Below, in pieces: positions 25,814 to 33,879 of a stretch of 39,977 nt of DNA. Both the position numbers and the translations under genes were made by a program. The stretch is from an uncultured Akkermansia sp. Its GTDB lineage: Bacteria; Verrucomicrobiota; Verrucomicrobiia; Verrucomicrobiales; Akkermansiaceae. The stretch covers positions 1 through 39,977 of the forward strand of contig CASFPZ010000023.1 of assembly GCA_949296365.1 (NCBI GenBank), written 5' to 3'. The notes below the pieces were generated by a model that saw only the letters and a list, made by a program, of their open reading frames with translations, ran no database searches and was not told the origin of the DNA. Position 1 is the stretch's first letter. The number at the start of each line of letters is the position of its first letter.

Positions 25814-26467
25814 ATGATTTTATTGTTTCGTTATTTCGCGCTGTTGACTTGCACAGCGTTTCTAGTCAGCTGCTCATCAGAAGTGAGTCGCAAAACAGCT
25901 CTCGTCAGTGAAAAAAAACAGGAAAACCTTAAGTCAGATTACAACAAAAAGAATCGCAACGATATTTTAGAGCATTTTGCCGGCGGTTTTTCCTACAAAA
26001 AAAATGCAGAGGGAATCAGCGAAGTTTCTTCCGATCGAAGGAGCATGTTTGAAGGGCGCCAATTCAACAGCAATACTTCTAACAATAACAATTTAGAGAA
26101 AAAATCATTTGCTACAAAGTCCTTTGAGAAAACCATGGCAGATGCGGCCCGAAAAACATTTGATACAAAAGAATGGAGAGATAGTCGCAAGCTCAATGAA
26201 ATGACAATGGACACACCAGAATTCATTAACCGAGCTGAAGCCTTTAATACCAAAAAGTGGAAGCAAGCTGAACAGGATTTTGAAACTAAGCCAGTTGCAC
26301 CGCAATGGCAAGAGGCATGGGAAGGGGCGAAAAATTACCAAACCAATAACAGCGATTACGTCTCCGAGCGACGAAACCGCGTCGCCCCACCTCCTGTATA
26401 TTCGCTCAAGGAGTACCAAGTAAAAACCATAGAGGAAACCCGAGCCATGATGGGCCGCTCCGATTAA
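25814..26467 (+). CDS. Lipoprotein with F-x-T-K repeats
   Basis: A 217-residue putative lipoprotein of no family I recognise. The signal peptide ends in the lipobox LVSC with Cys20. The mature part is polar, rich in Lys, Asn, Glu and Arg, and holds four copies of an F-x-T-K motif: FATK (99-102), FDTK (116-119), FNTK (144-147) and FETK (156-159), two of them followed by Trp. A short proline-rich segment (191-195) precedes a helical tail. It should be anchored to the inner or outer membrane. It stands alone; its ATG follows the HU terminator by 46 bases. Confidence 0.75.
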   Translation: MILLFRYFALLTCTAFLVSCSSEVSRKTALVSEKKQENLKSDYNKKNRNDILEHFAGGFSYKKNAEGISEVSSDRRSMFEGRQFNSNTSNNNNLEKKSFATKSFEKTMADAARKTFDTKEWRDSRKLNEMTMDTPEFINRAEAFNTKKWKQAEQDFETKPVAPQWQEAWEGAKNYQTNNSDYVSERRNRVAPPPVYSLKEYQVKTIEETRAMMGRSD

Positions 26468-26537
26468 CCTTTCCCATAGAAAAACGCCCCCCTAGTCTGC
26501 TTCACAAAAGCTATATTCTTCAGGTTTCGTCTATTAT

Positions 26538-27419
26538 TCAGGCTTTATCTTCAGGATAAATCAGACGGCGCCTTTCCCCCGCTTGCTGCAACCAAGATTG
26601 AATACAAGAGAAGTTATCATCTTGCAATGCTTTGCGTAACGAAGTTAATTCACGAAGGCACACCTCCAAGGCCAACAGCATTTCCTGCTTATTTTCCAAC
26701 ATAATTTCCGCCCACATAGACGGTTTACCCATCGATACGCGTGTCGTATCGCGGAATCCGCCAGCAGCTAATGCCTTCAGCAATTCCTTGATTGATTCAC
26801 AATCTTGATACGCAGCTCGGCTACACGTTGCAGCCAACGCATGAGGCAAATGTGAAATTCTGGCAACCACGCGATCATGTTCGTCTGAGTGCATCATCAT
26901 CACCCGTCCACCAACAGACTTCCAAAATGCCGCCAAACGCTCAACCAATTCAGTAGGACATTGTTCCTCATTCGTCATCGCCACCATCGCCCCCCAAAAT
27001 AGATCAGCTTCAGCATACTCTATTCCTTGCTTTTCCGACCCTGCCATCGGGTGAGATCCAATAAAATCGATACCCCTCACAGACAACCACTTTCCGACCT
27101 CTCGGTGAACAGAGCTTTTCACCGAACCCACGTCAGTTACAAGCACGCGTCCGCTCTTAAGGAAGCCCTCCATTCCCTTTACCAGAGGCAACATAACGCC
27201 AACAGGCACAGCCAACACAATTAAATCAGCCCAAGTTGCAGCATCGGGAAGATCAATTGTATACATGTCAGCCGCCTGCATATTACTCGCGGTCTGCAAG
27301 GATTCTTCGCGTCGCCCCCACAAACACACTTTTATCTCCGGACAATACTTCTTTAATGCCAACGCCAATGACCCGCCCAATAAGCCAGGGCCCAGAATGG
27401 ACACATGATGAATCTCCAT
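26538..27419 (-). CDS. tyrA: Prephenate dehydrogenase
   Basis: A 293-residue NAD(P)-dependent enzyme that converts prephenate (or arogenate) to the tyrosine precursor. The Rossmann motif GPGLLGGSLALALK is at about 9-22. VTDVGSVKSSV, GSHPMAGSEKQGIEYA (with the catalytic histidine) and HDRVVARISHLPHALA are all diagnostic. The C-terminal dimerisation part includes GFRDTTRVSMGKPSMW. No ACT domain or chorismate mutase fusion is present. The ATG at 27419 is used; a TTG precedes it. A perfect -10 box lies nine bases upstream. With aroK it belongs to aromatic amino acid synthesis, though not in one operon. Confidence 0.93.
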   Translation of the reverse strand: MEIHHVSILGPGLLGGSLALALKKYCPEIKVCLWGRREESLQTASNMQAADMYTIDLPDAATWADLIVLAVPVGVMLPLVKGMEGFLKSGRVLVTDVGSVKSSVHREVGKWLSVRGIDFIGSHPMAGSEKQGIEYAEADLFWGAMVAMTNEEQCPTELVERLAAFWKSVGGRVMMMHSDEHDRVVARISHLPHALAATCSRAAYQDCESIKELLKALAAGGFRDTTRVSMGKPSMWAEIMLENKQEMLLALEVCLRELTSLRKALQDDNFSCIQSWLQQAGERRRLIYPEDKA

Positions 27420-27428
27420 CAACTCAAT

Positions 27429-27434
27429 ATTATA
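27429..27434 (-). promoter_or_regulatory. tyrA -10 box, possibly leaderless
   Basis: A perfect TATAAT on the minus strand, nine bases before the tyrA ATG. The -35 region is weak, falling over the terminator hairpin of the upstream unit. Transcription would begin almost at the start codon. Confidence 0.45.
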
Positions 27435-27445
27435 TTACAGTATGT

Positions 27446-27478
27446 AAAAACAGCGCCGCCCACCCTCAAGGGCGGCGC
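27446..27478 (-). terminator. Terminator of the gluQRS-lipoprotein unit
   Basis: A perfect 9-base-pair, all-GC stem (27453-27461 with 27470-27478) and 8-base loop. Read on the minus strand it is followed by U5 (complement of 27446-27450). It lies 52 bases past the lipoprotein stop at 27530. Confidence 0.88.
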
Positions 27479-27529
27479 CGAAAAAACCATTCCCCTTCCC
27501 TCGTTATATAACTCTATCTACCTCACAAA

Positions 27530-28126
27530 TTATGGAACCCTGAATTTGCGCACTTCGTTTTTAAAATTCGGATCGCGCATTACAGTACCTGAAGGGAAGC
27601 GAGTACCATTGGAATTTCTAATACTGATCTTCTTTGTCCTATCGTACGGGCTGATCACAATCATGGGATCTTCTGTTACCCAGGCAGTCGGAATATTTTC
27701 GTTAGAAGAATTTTTACTAGTAGGGGTTACAGGGCGAGGATTCGCAATTCCCGAATTCACCGAATTTGGGGACACGCCAGAAGATCCAGTTATGTTCGTG
27801 TTATTAGCGATCTGTTGGGGCGTAGTCTGAATACCAGGCTGAGGGCCCGTTTTAGGAGAATTACCAATCATTTGAGCAAGAGTACCTGTTCCAGGAGCTA
27901 CAACATTAGGTTCTTGCACAGCAGGTCCCTGAATTCCGATTGAAGAAGGATCCTGCAGTTGATTTAAAAGATCAGAATGATTTGAAGCGGTTGCTGACTG
28001 GTTATAGGGAGAACCATAATACCCAGGGAGAGGGCGTTCAACAATACGGGGTTCCTGCACACAGGAAACCAGAGTCATAGCGGCAACAGCCGCAGTTATG
28101 AGGGACAACGTATAATAACTCTTCAT
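27530..28126 (-). CDS. Hypothetical lipoprotein
   Basis: A 198-residue protein with a signal peptide ending in the lipobox LVSC (Cys22). The middle is low in complexity, rich in Asn, Pro, Gln, Ser and Gly (about 23-150), and the last 45 residues are more ordered and basic (KKISIRNSNGTRFPSGTVM). I do not recognise a family. It overlaps the end of gluQRS by four bases (ATGA), so it is probably translated by coupling to it, and a strong terminator follows. Confidence 0.75.
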   Translation of the reverse strand: MKSYYTLSLITAAVAAMTLVSCVQEPRIVERPLPGYYGSPYNQSATASNHSDLLNQLQDPSSIGIQGPAVQEPNVVAPGTGTLAQMIGNSPKTGPQPGIQTTPQQIANNTNITGSSGVSPNSVNSGIANPRPVTPTSKNSSNENIPTAWVTEDPMIVISPYDRTKKISIRNSNGTRFPSGTVMRDPNFKNEVRKFRVP

Positions 28127-29025
28127 CTCTTTACAGAACCGGTTTTCATTGTAACAAATCTGTACAATTTGTCAACTGTATTTCCTAAACAGGCCTCACG
28201 TACCATTTCCGGAGAAATCCCCAGTGCTCTCAATATTTTGATCGACAAGCCATCGTTACGTTTAGCGAGACGGACACCACGTTCATCTTTGACAAGGCCA
28301 TGATGATACCACTTTGGTACAGGCAAATGAAGTACTTCCTGCAACAGACGGTGAATTCCAGTACATACCAACAGGTCTTCGCCACGAGAAACAACAGTCA
28401 CACCTTGCAGAGCATCATCTATAACAACCGCCATATGATAGCTCGTAGGGAAATCTTTTCGAGCCAAGACGACATCGCCCAACGTTTCAGGGTAACACAC
28501 TTGGGTTCCCAATCGCAAATCCACCCACTCCAACGCACCAGTTAGGGAAGCAGCTCGTTGACAATCCAAGCGCCAGGCATGAGGGACCCCCGCGTCGATC
28601 AATTTTTTACGTTGTGACAGAGACAACCGGCGGCACGTTCCCGGATAAAGGTCGATTCTTTTTCCTTGAGGAGCCGAGTTCATTTCGGCCAATTCCTGTT
28701 GGATTTGCTTACGAGAACAAAAGCAGGGATAAACGAGCCCTTGAGATTTAAGTTGTTCCAAAAATTTTGCATAAAGTTGCATGCGGGACGATTGATAAAT
28801 GATTTCGCCATCGAAACGAATACCTAGCCAAGCCAAATCTTGGATAATTTCATCGGCCCAAGCGCGGCGGCATCGAGTTGAGTCAATATCTTCCATGCGA
28901 AGCAAACACTCTCCATGCAAGTCATCAGCAAGACGACGAGCCGTCCAAGCAGCCAACGCATGTCCCAAATGAAGTTGGCCACTAGGGCTAGGAGCAAAAC
29001 GGGTTTTGGGGATTCCCTCACGCAT
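28123..29025 (-). CDS. gluQ: Glutamyl-Q tRNA(Asp) synthetase
   Basis: A 300-residue paralogue of the GluRS catalytic core that attaches glutamate to queuosine-34 of tRNA-Asp. Seen directly: TRFAPSPSGQLHLGHALAAW with the HIGH-type motif (18-21), MEDIDSTRC, the zinc site CFC (101 and 103) with Tyr127 and Cys131, and the KMSKS-type RLAKRNDG near residue 250. The anticodon-binding half of GluRS is absent, as expected for this family. It depends on queuosine, so the unusual Tgt encoded at 11440-12573 is its upstream partner. The lipoprotein overlaps its stop by four bases. The small basic protein gene diverges 165 bases away. Confidence 0.92.
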   Translation of the reverse strand: MREGIPKTRFAPSPSGQLHLGHALAAWTARRLADDLHGECLLRMEDIDSTRCRRAWADEIIQDLAWLGIRFDGEIIYQSSRMQLYAKFLEQLKSQGLVYPCFCSRKQIQQELAEMNSAPQGKRIDLYPGTCRRLSLSQRKKLIDAGVPHAWRLDCQRAASLTGALEWVDLRLGTQVCYPETLGDVVLARKDFPTSYHMAVVIDDALQGVTVVSRGEDLLVCTGIHRLLQEVLHLPVPKWYHHGLVKDERGVRLAKRNDGLSIKILRALGISPEMVREACLGNTVDKLYRFVTMKTGSVKR

Positions 29026-29190
29026 ATCCCGGTAATGAGCTATTCCTCACCTGGAGTCAAATACAAAAGACAGAGTTATGAGACCAATTTGTCACTTTGT
29101 TCTTGCCGTTATGGCGACTACAGGCTAAATAGAAGGCGTCTTACCGACAATTCATACAAAAGATCAAGAACCAAACAAACTTATCTGATC

Positions 29191-29358
29191 ATGGGTCAGC
29201 AACACCGCAAAATTGCAAAACGTCGTCGTCGCATCACCTATCTGAAGCGCCAGAAGGAACGCATGCACAATGTCCCTGTGAGACTAGCTTCTATTTCAAG
29301 AGAAGCCAGTAAAAAGCCAACTATCGGAGTAAGCGCTTCTGAAACCTCAGCTGAATAA
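29191..29358 (+). CDS. Small highly basic protein, ribosome-associated type
   Basis: A 55-residue protein from the ATG at 29191. The first half is strongly basic (HRKIAKRRRRITYLKRQKER); the second is Ser/Ala-rich. It resembles the short Arg/Lys-rich proteins seen in Verrucomicrobia and the basic tails of small ribosomal proteins such as bS21, but I cannot name a family. It probably binds RNA (inference from charge). It diverges from gluQRS and is followed by a hairpin at 29373-29411. The same frame is open upstream to 28915, but that part overlaps gluQRS and is not credible. Confidence 0.65.
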   Translation: MGQQHRKIAKRRRRITYLKRQKERMHNVPVRLASISREASKKPTIGVSASETSAE

Positions 29359-29372
29359 TTTATGAACGTCTT

Positions 29373-29411
29373 CCTCCGGGGTCAGAAATGTTTTCATTCA
29401 TTTCCCGGAGG
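29373..29411 (+). terminator. Hairpin after the small basic gene
   Basis: An 8-base-pair GC-rich stem (29373-29380 with 29404-29411), extended inside by AAATG/CATTT, with a T-containing but not uniform tail. It starts 14 bases past the stop at 29358 and probably ends that transcript. Confidence 0.6.
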
Positions 29412-29438
29412 TTTATTAAACCATTAATTACCCGTTTC

Positions 29439-29474
29439 AGACCGGTCCGTTTTGAGGTCGGTCTTTTTATTTTT
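29439..29474 (+). terminator. Terminator-like hairpin at the DUF456 start
   Basis: AGACCG (29439-29444) pairs with CGGTCT (29459-29464), loop 14 bases, followed by T5-A-T5 that runs to the base before the ATG at 29475. By form it is an intrinsic terminator, but its position directly against a start codon suggests possible attenuation of the downstream gene. Confidence 0.6.
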
Positions 29475-29996
29475 ATGGAGTGGTTTCTCTATTCTGTTTC
29501 AATTTTGTTAGCGATCGCTGGGATCGTCTTGTGTATCCTCCCGATCCCGATACCCGGTACTCTCGTCGTCTTGCTAGCGTGCGTCACAGCCTCATTTGCA
29601 CCCGATCCAGTTTTCACGCCAAATGTTTGGGGTTGGGTTATCCTTGTTGTATTGTGCCTTTCTGGGATGTTGGGAGACAACGTTCTAGTCTACCAAGTAG
29701 CCAAGCGTTTTGGTGCTTCTAGATACGGAAGCATAGGGGCAATGGTGGGAATGTTTTTAGGGTTCATCCCCTTGCCTGGGCCCTTTATAGTTGGTTTGTT
29801 TTTGGGACCAATATTAGGGGCGCTCGTCGGAGAATTGATTTATTCTCTCAAAACAAGATCCGCAGAAGAAAAGCCTACAAGCCTTTGGGGAGCCGTTTTC
29901 GGCGCCGTGCTAGGTGTATTAGCAGGGCCCATTTTCCGAGTGGCCATCGCCATTTTCATGATCGGCTGGTTTGTTATTGACAGTTATCTTATCTGA
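29475..29996 (+). CDS. DUF456 family membrane protein
   Basis: A 173-residue, strongly hydrophobic protein with about five membrane helices and the family's glycine/proline-rich segments (LPIPIPGTLVVLLACV, GSIGAMVGMFLGFIPLPGPF, GPILGALVGEL). The function of DUF456 is not known. The ATG at 29475 starts directly at the first helix and is preferred; an in-frame ATG at 29388 would add 29 basic residues but lies inside the preceding hairpin. Its 3' end overlaps the convergent ispH by 13 bases. Its promoter is not obvious. Confidence 0.82.
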   Translation: MEWFLYSVSILLAIAGIVLCILPIPIPGTLVVLLACVTASFAPDPVFTPNVWGWVILVVLCLSGMLGDNVLVYQVAKRFGASRYGSIGAMVGMFLGFIPLPGPFIVGLFLGPILGALVGELIYSLKTRSAEEKPTSLWGAVFGAVLGVLAGPIFRVAIAIFMIGWFVIDSYLI

Positions 29997-31252
29997 TCCT
30001 CGTTCTGTTCTTCCCTTTTAAGTCCGGCTTTATCCAGAATATCATCGAAGGAATCACCACGTAGCATAGCCATGCGAAAGATCGTTTCTTCGACCAGGTT
30101 ACCTGGGCACGAAGCGCCTGCGGTGATACCGACATGCAACATGCGACTCAAGTTGGCCACCTTTTCAGGGAACGCACGTTTACAAATAGCCTTTTTTTCG
30201 AGATCGAAGCATTCCACTTCAGACAATGAGAGGATGCCGGCAGAGGTCTCAATGAAAAAAGTTGGGACAACTTTTCGGGCAATATCAACCAAATGCGTTG
30301 TGTTTGAGCTATTGTACCCGCCAACCACAAACATGATATCCAGATCTTTTTCCAACAATTCAAATAGAGAGTTCTGGCGATTCTGAGTCGCGCCGCAAAT
30401 TGTATCAAATACAAAGTAACGTTCATCAGAGCCATCTCTTTGAATTACCGCCTCGCGAATCATCTTTTGGATTGCCTGGGTTTCGCTTTTCAGCATAGTC
30501 GTCTGATTCGCCAATCCTAATTTGTTTAAGTCACGATCAGGGTCAAATGAAGAAGACATTTTCCCCGCAAAGCGATTCATCAACATTTCCCGGTCACCTT
30601 TGCCTTTGATGTAATCAGCCAAAATGCGGGCATCTTCTTCATTAAAAAGGATGATATATTTTCCCTCGTCGTTTTCACCAGCAGCCCGTGAAGCCGTTGC
30701 GCGGGTTTCCTCATGCGTCGCTTTTCCGTGAATAATCGACGTAATGCCAACAGAGGCATAATCCTTAACTCGCCGCCATACTTTCATCACATCACCGCAA
30801 GTCGTATCAATAACAGAAACGCCACGTTCCTCCAAAAATTGCATAAAAGACAAAGGAACCCCAAAAGCCGGAATAATCACAACATCCCCCGCACACAAGA
30901 CATTGTATTCCTCATTCAACTCCTCCCAAGGCAGTCGTGCCACCCCCATTCCCGCCAATTGCCGATTAACTTCCGGATTGTGAATAATATCGCCGATCAA
31001 AAATATACGTTCAGTTGGGAATACGCGCCTCGCAGCATAAGCAATGTCAATTGCCCGCTGAACTCCCGTACAAAACCCGAATTCTCGAGCCAAGTAAAAA
31101 CTCGTATATTTCAGTTTAAGTTGATTTCCGGATGAACGCAATGACTCGACCAAAGGACTTCTATAATGCTGTTTCACCTTAGCTTGTACAGCTTCCATGA
31201 CATCCTTACGCCGCACATTAATTCGTCGATTTTGTTTGGGCTGTCGCTCCAT
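29984..31252 (-). CDS. ispH: 4-Hydroxy-3-methylbut-2-enyl diphosphate reductase
   Basis: A 422-residue [4Fe-4S] enzyme, the last step of the MEP isoprenoid pathway, producing IPP and DMAPP. The three cluster cysteines are visible: Cys61 (FGFCTGV), Cys152 (DTTCGDV) and Cys286 (DTICGATQNRQ); the catalytic glutamate is in HGKATHEET. GGYNSSNTTHL and GASCPGNLVEE follow. It is the long plant/cyanobacterial type, with an N-terminal extension of about 55 residues and a longer central part than the roughly 310-residue E. coli form. The ATG at 31252 is used; 31198 is an alternative, and the frame to 31321 needs a TTG. dus diverges 77 bases away. Confidence 0.93.
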   Translation of the reverse strand: MERQPKQNRRINVRRKDVMEAVQAKVKQHYRSPLVESLRSSGNQLKLKYTSFYLAREFGFCTGVQRAIDIAYAARRVFPTERIFLIGDIIHNPEVNRQLAGMGVARLPWEELNEEYNVLCAGDVVIIPAFGVPLSFMQFLEERGVSVIDTTCGDVMKVWRRVKDYASVGITSIIHGKATHEETRATASRAAGENDEGKYIILFNEEDARILADYIKGKGDREMLMNRFAGKMSSSFDPDRDLNKLGLANQTTMLKSETQAIQKMIREAVIQRDGSDERYFVFDTICGATQNRQNSLFELLEKDLDIMFVVGGYNSSNTTHLVDIARKVVPTFFIETSAGILSLSEVECFDLEKKAICKRAFPEKVANLSRMLHVGITAGASCPGNLVEETIFRMAMLRGDSFDDILDKAGLKREEQNEDQIR

Positions 31253-31329
31253 GCCCCAAGAAGGCCACAGGAATCTTCTTGCGTCAAGTCGACATTGTCT
31301 CTTGTCCCAGTGATCTATCAAGAGTAGTC

Positions 31330-32331
31330 ATGCATATGCTTCTTGCGTTAGCGCCCATGAGAGACATTACCGTCTTGCCCTTTCTACAAGCACTCTTAGC
31401 CTCGGGTTCAAGGCCCGACTATCTAATCACAGAGTATTTTCGTTCAGGACCAGGGCATGATCTCGAGAGTTCCCGTATTATGGACATCTTGCGCCACCCT
31501 CCGGGGGACATCCCAGTTTATGTCCAACTTGTCGGCAACGATCGGGCCAGTCTCGTCAAAGACGCCCATTATCTCATGGAGCACTATGCGCCAGCCGGGA
31601 TTGACCTTAATCTCGGCTGTCCGACCAAACTCGTATGTAATAAAGGAGCAGGCGGAGCCCTACTTCTCAAACTTCGCCTTCTGGATGAAATCCTAGCAGC
31701 CTTGCGCGACATACTCCCTCCAGGGGCTTTTAGTGTTAAATGTCGGCTTGGTTGGGAAGATCCGCGAGAATTTGAATCTATTATGGCAACTATTGCTCGT
31801 CACTGTCCCGATCGCCTCGTCATTCATGCACGCACAGTTCGAGACATGTACAGAGGGCCCATTCATTTCGAATGGGTTACAAAAGCGATTCATACCCTTC
31901 CCTGTCCCGTCATTGCCAATGGAGATATTATCGACACCCGTTCTGCCCAACACTGGATCGACCACGTCCATCCAGCAGGACTGATGATCGGACGCGGAAT
32001 TATCCGTAATCCATGGCTTTTCAATCAGATTCGATCACACTTAACCAATTCCACCATTTTTCCCATTCCACTTCGCCAAGTTTATCAATACGTCATGAAC
32101 CTTGAGTCGTGTTTTTGGGATCAGAAACCGCTGTCAATCGACGAGAAAAAACATATTAACAGTCTCAAAAAATTCATCATTCACATTGTCCAAGGGTTTC
32201 CACAGGAATTTGAATACCAAATCCGCCGAGTTTCGACCCGTTCAGGATTTGAGACCGTATGTCGTCATTATCTCTATTGCGAAGGGACACTGCCCGAGCT
32301 CGTCAGACCTTATTGTTCTCGCAGAAATTGA
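31330..32331 (+). CDS. tRNA-dihydrouridine synthase
   Basis: A 333-residue FMN enzyme that reduces uridines to dihydrouridine in tRNA D-loops. Seen directly: LALAPMRDITVLPF at the start of the TIM barrel, NLGCPTKLVCNKGAGGALL with the catalytic cysteine (Cys103), VKCRLGWED, VIHARTVRDMYRG and NGDIIDTRSAQHW with GLMIGRGIIRNPWLF. The C-terminal helical domain follows. Which Dus subgroup is not certain. The ATG at 31330 is used; the frame extends to a TTG at 31279. A second ATG lies two codons on. It converges on the ThrE C-terminal gene with nine bases between stops. Confidence 0.93.
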   Translation: MHMLLALAPMRDITVLPFLQALLASGSRPDYLITEYFRSGPGHDLESSRIMDILRHPPGDIPVYVQLVGNDRASLVKDAHYLMEHYAPAGIDLNLGCPTKLVCNKGAGGALLLKLRLLDEILAALRDILPPGAFSVKCRLGWEDPREFESIMATIARHCPDRLVIHARTVRDMYRGPIHFEWVTKAIHTLPCPVIANGDIIDTRSAQHWIDHVHPAGLMIGRGIIRNPWLFNQIRSHLTNSTIFPIPLRQVYQYVMNLESCFWDQKPLSIDEKKHINSLKKFIIHIVQGFPQEFEYQIRRVSTRSGFETVCRHYLYCEGTLPELVRPYCSRRN

Positions 32332-32340
32332 GAATCGCCA

Positions 32341-32859
32341 TCAACTCTGTGTTGTATGATGTTCCGAAGGACGGCGCGTTGTCATCAATGCATACTCACG
32401 GTAAATCGATAAAGCGATACCCGCGACCATAGCCAACAAAATAAAAACAGTCTTCAAACCATTGTCAAAAACATCGATCATCGCATCTAAAAACCCTGAA
32501 TCGTCTTCCACTCGGAAAAACCTCATCAAGGCCAGCACCGTTTTATACGCATACATTCCAGGGATCATCGGCAACAGCGAAGGGAAAGCGAACACCTCAG
32601 CCGGACAATACAACCGTCGAGCAAAAAAAATACTTAGGAATCCAATAGCCAGCGAAGCCAAGCCCGTCGAAATAACAATACCCATCGAGGTATAGGCCAC
32701 GAGGACAAAGCGGAATCCATGACCAATTGCCGCCAGTAAAGCACAAACGAGAATAGCTCGTTTGGGAGGATTCGATACCACAGCGAACCCAGTAGCCGCC
32801 ACAGCAGCCAATAATCCGTCAGCCATCACTGGGGCTAAACATTCCCAGACCTCTTTCAT
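32341..32859 (-). CDS. Threonine/serine exporter, C-terminal half (ThrE-like)
   Basis: A 172-residue membrane protein of the DUF3815/ThrE C-terminal type, with about five helices and the segment YCPAEVFAFPSLLPMIPGMYAYKT, characteristic of the family. It pairs with the product of the gene that overlaps its start by four bases; together they equal one full ThrE, which exports threonine and serine. Substrate is inferred from the family only. Confidence 0.86.
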   Translation of the reverse strand: MKEVWECLAPVMADGLLAAVAATGFAVVSNPPKRAILVCALLAAIGHGFRFVLVAYTSMGIVISTGLASLAIGFLSIFFARRLYCPAEVFAFPSLLPMIPGMYAYKTVLALMRFFRVEDDSGFLDAMIDVFDNGLKTVFILLAMVAGIALSIYREYALMTTRRPSEHHTTQS

Positions 32860-33701
32860 AACATATCAACTCCGTATAGGTACAATGACATCGCCAACCC
32901 TATAGCAATGCATATAATTAAGTTGCAAGCCGTCACCAAGCGAGAAATTCCCATCAACACAAATCCTTGCAACAGGTCCATCACACCATTGATCAATGGG
33001 ACCCCAGGCACCAAAAACAACACACTTGCCCCCATCGCAACATTCGGCGTTTGCCCCAATTGAAACAGAACAGCCAATCCGCCAACTAACGAGGCCACAA
33101 ACGAACATATTGTGAACATGATGTAGTGGTTAACATGTCGTTCCATCATTTGTTGTCGAAATCCAAACCCAGCCAACGTCGCCATAAACACCATAGCCAT
33201 CGCGATCCAATCACCTTGAAACAACCCACAAAACGCCGCATTGGCCAATGATACCAGCAATAAAACCTTCCACCTTGCCATAGGCTTTTTATCAATGATT
33301 TCCTGATATTTTTGACGGAATTCATCCAGTCCCAATTTTTGGTCGTAAACCTGCCAACTCAAGGCGCCCAACAGAGAAATTGTTTCAAAGTTGACAGGGG
33401 CGGGCTGAATTTTTCTGATCAAAGTCTGGAGAACCGAGGAATCCTCTTTGAGTTGCACAGACATCATAACAGATTTTTGGAAAATCGTAATCGCCACACT
33501 ATACCCATATGATTCAGCAATTCGGGCAGTATTGCGTACCACACGAGAAGTGTGGGCTCCCGCAGCTACCATCGTTACAGCATAAAGCAACAACATATCC
33601 GCCAACTCTTTAAAAAAGCCATCTCGTTCTTTCCCGGCAATACTAATCATTGCGGCATTCGCGCTCACACAGGATGCTTTACCTAAAGAATTCTCATCCA
33701 T
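32856..33701 (-). CDS. Threonine/serine exporter, N-terminal half (ThrE-like)
   Basis: A 281-residue protein of the DUF1212/ThrE N-terminal type. A cytoplasmic domain (about 25-145) carries MLLYAVTMVAAGAHTSRVVRNTARIAESYG, typical of the family, followed by about five membrane helices with VLFLVPGVPLINGVMDLLQG. It works with the downstream half, from which it is split by an ATGA overlap. The ATG at 33701 is used; the GTG at 33707 is an alternative. It diverges from the ABC cassette at 33880. Confidence 0.87.
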   Translation of the reverse strand: MDENSLGKASCVSANAAMISIAGKERDGFFKELADMLLLYAVTMVAAGAHTSRVVRNTARIAESYGYSVAITIFQKSVMMSVQLKEDSSVLQTLIRKIQPAPVNFETISLLGALSWQVYDQKLGLDEFRQKYQEIIDKKPMARWKVLLLVSLANAAFCGLFQGDWIAMAMVFMATLAGFGFRQQMMERHVNHYIMFTICSFVASLVGGLAVLFQLGQTPNVAMGASVLFLVPGVPLINGVMDLLQGFVLMGISRLVTACNLIICIAIGLAMSLYLYGVDML

Positions 33702-33830
33702 CGTCACTTGTCATACATCACGTTTTCCAAACAGGGCGCATGGATTACGTATAAGGCACACAATAGTCAAGTCCCAACTCATCATGAAGAAAACTTATGT
33801 GACAGTAATTCCACTCTATCTAAAAACGGC

Positions 33831-33858
33831 TTGAGACACCGAAAGAAAAACCTAAAAT
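33831..33858 (+). promoter_or_regulatory. Candidate promoter of the Gld-like ABC operon
   Basis: TTGAGA (33831-33836) and TAAAAT (33853-33858) with a 16-base spacer. The -10 box ends 21 bases before the ATG at 33880. No other good promoter is seen before the following three genes. Confidence 0.55.
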
Positions 33859-33879
33859 AGAGCTACCCGCTCGATCCCT

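Noticed and set aside
25814..26467. Minus-strand frames of 86 and 104 codons opposite the lipoprotein
   Set aside because: The plus-strand frame has a clear lipobox and signal peptide; the antisense frames have neither signals nor recognisable motifs.
27405..27830. 141-codon plus-strand frame across the tyrA-lipoprotein gap
   Set aside because: It runs through the terminator hairpin and antisense to the lipoprotein, with no family features.
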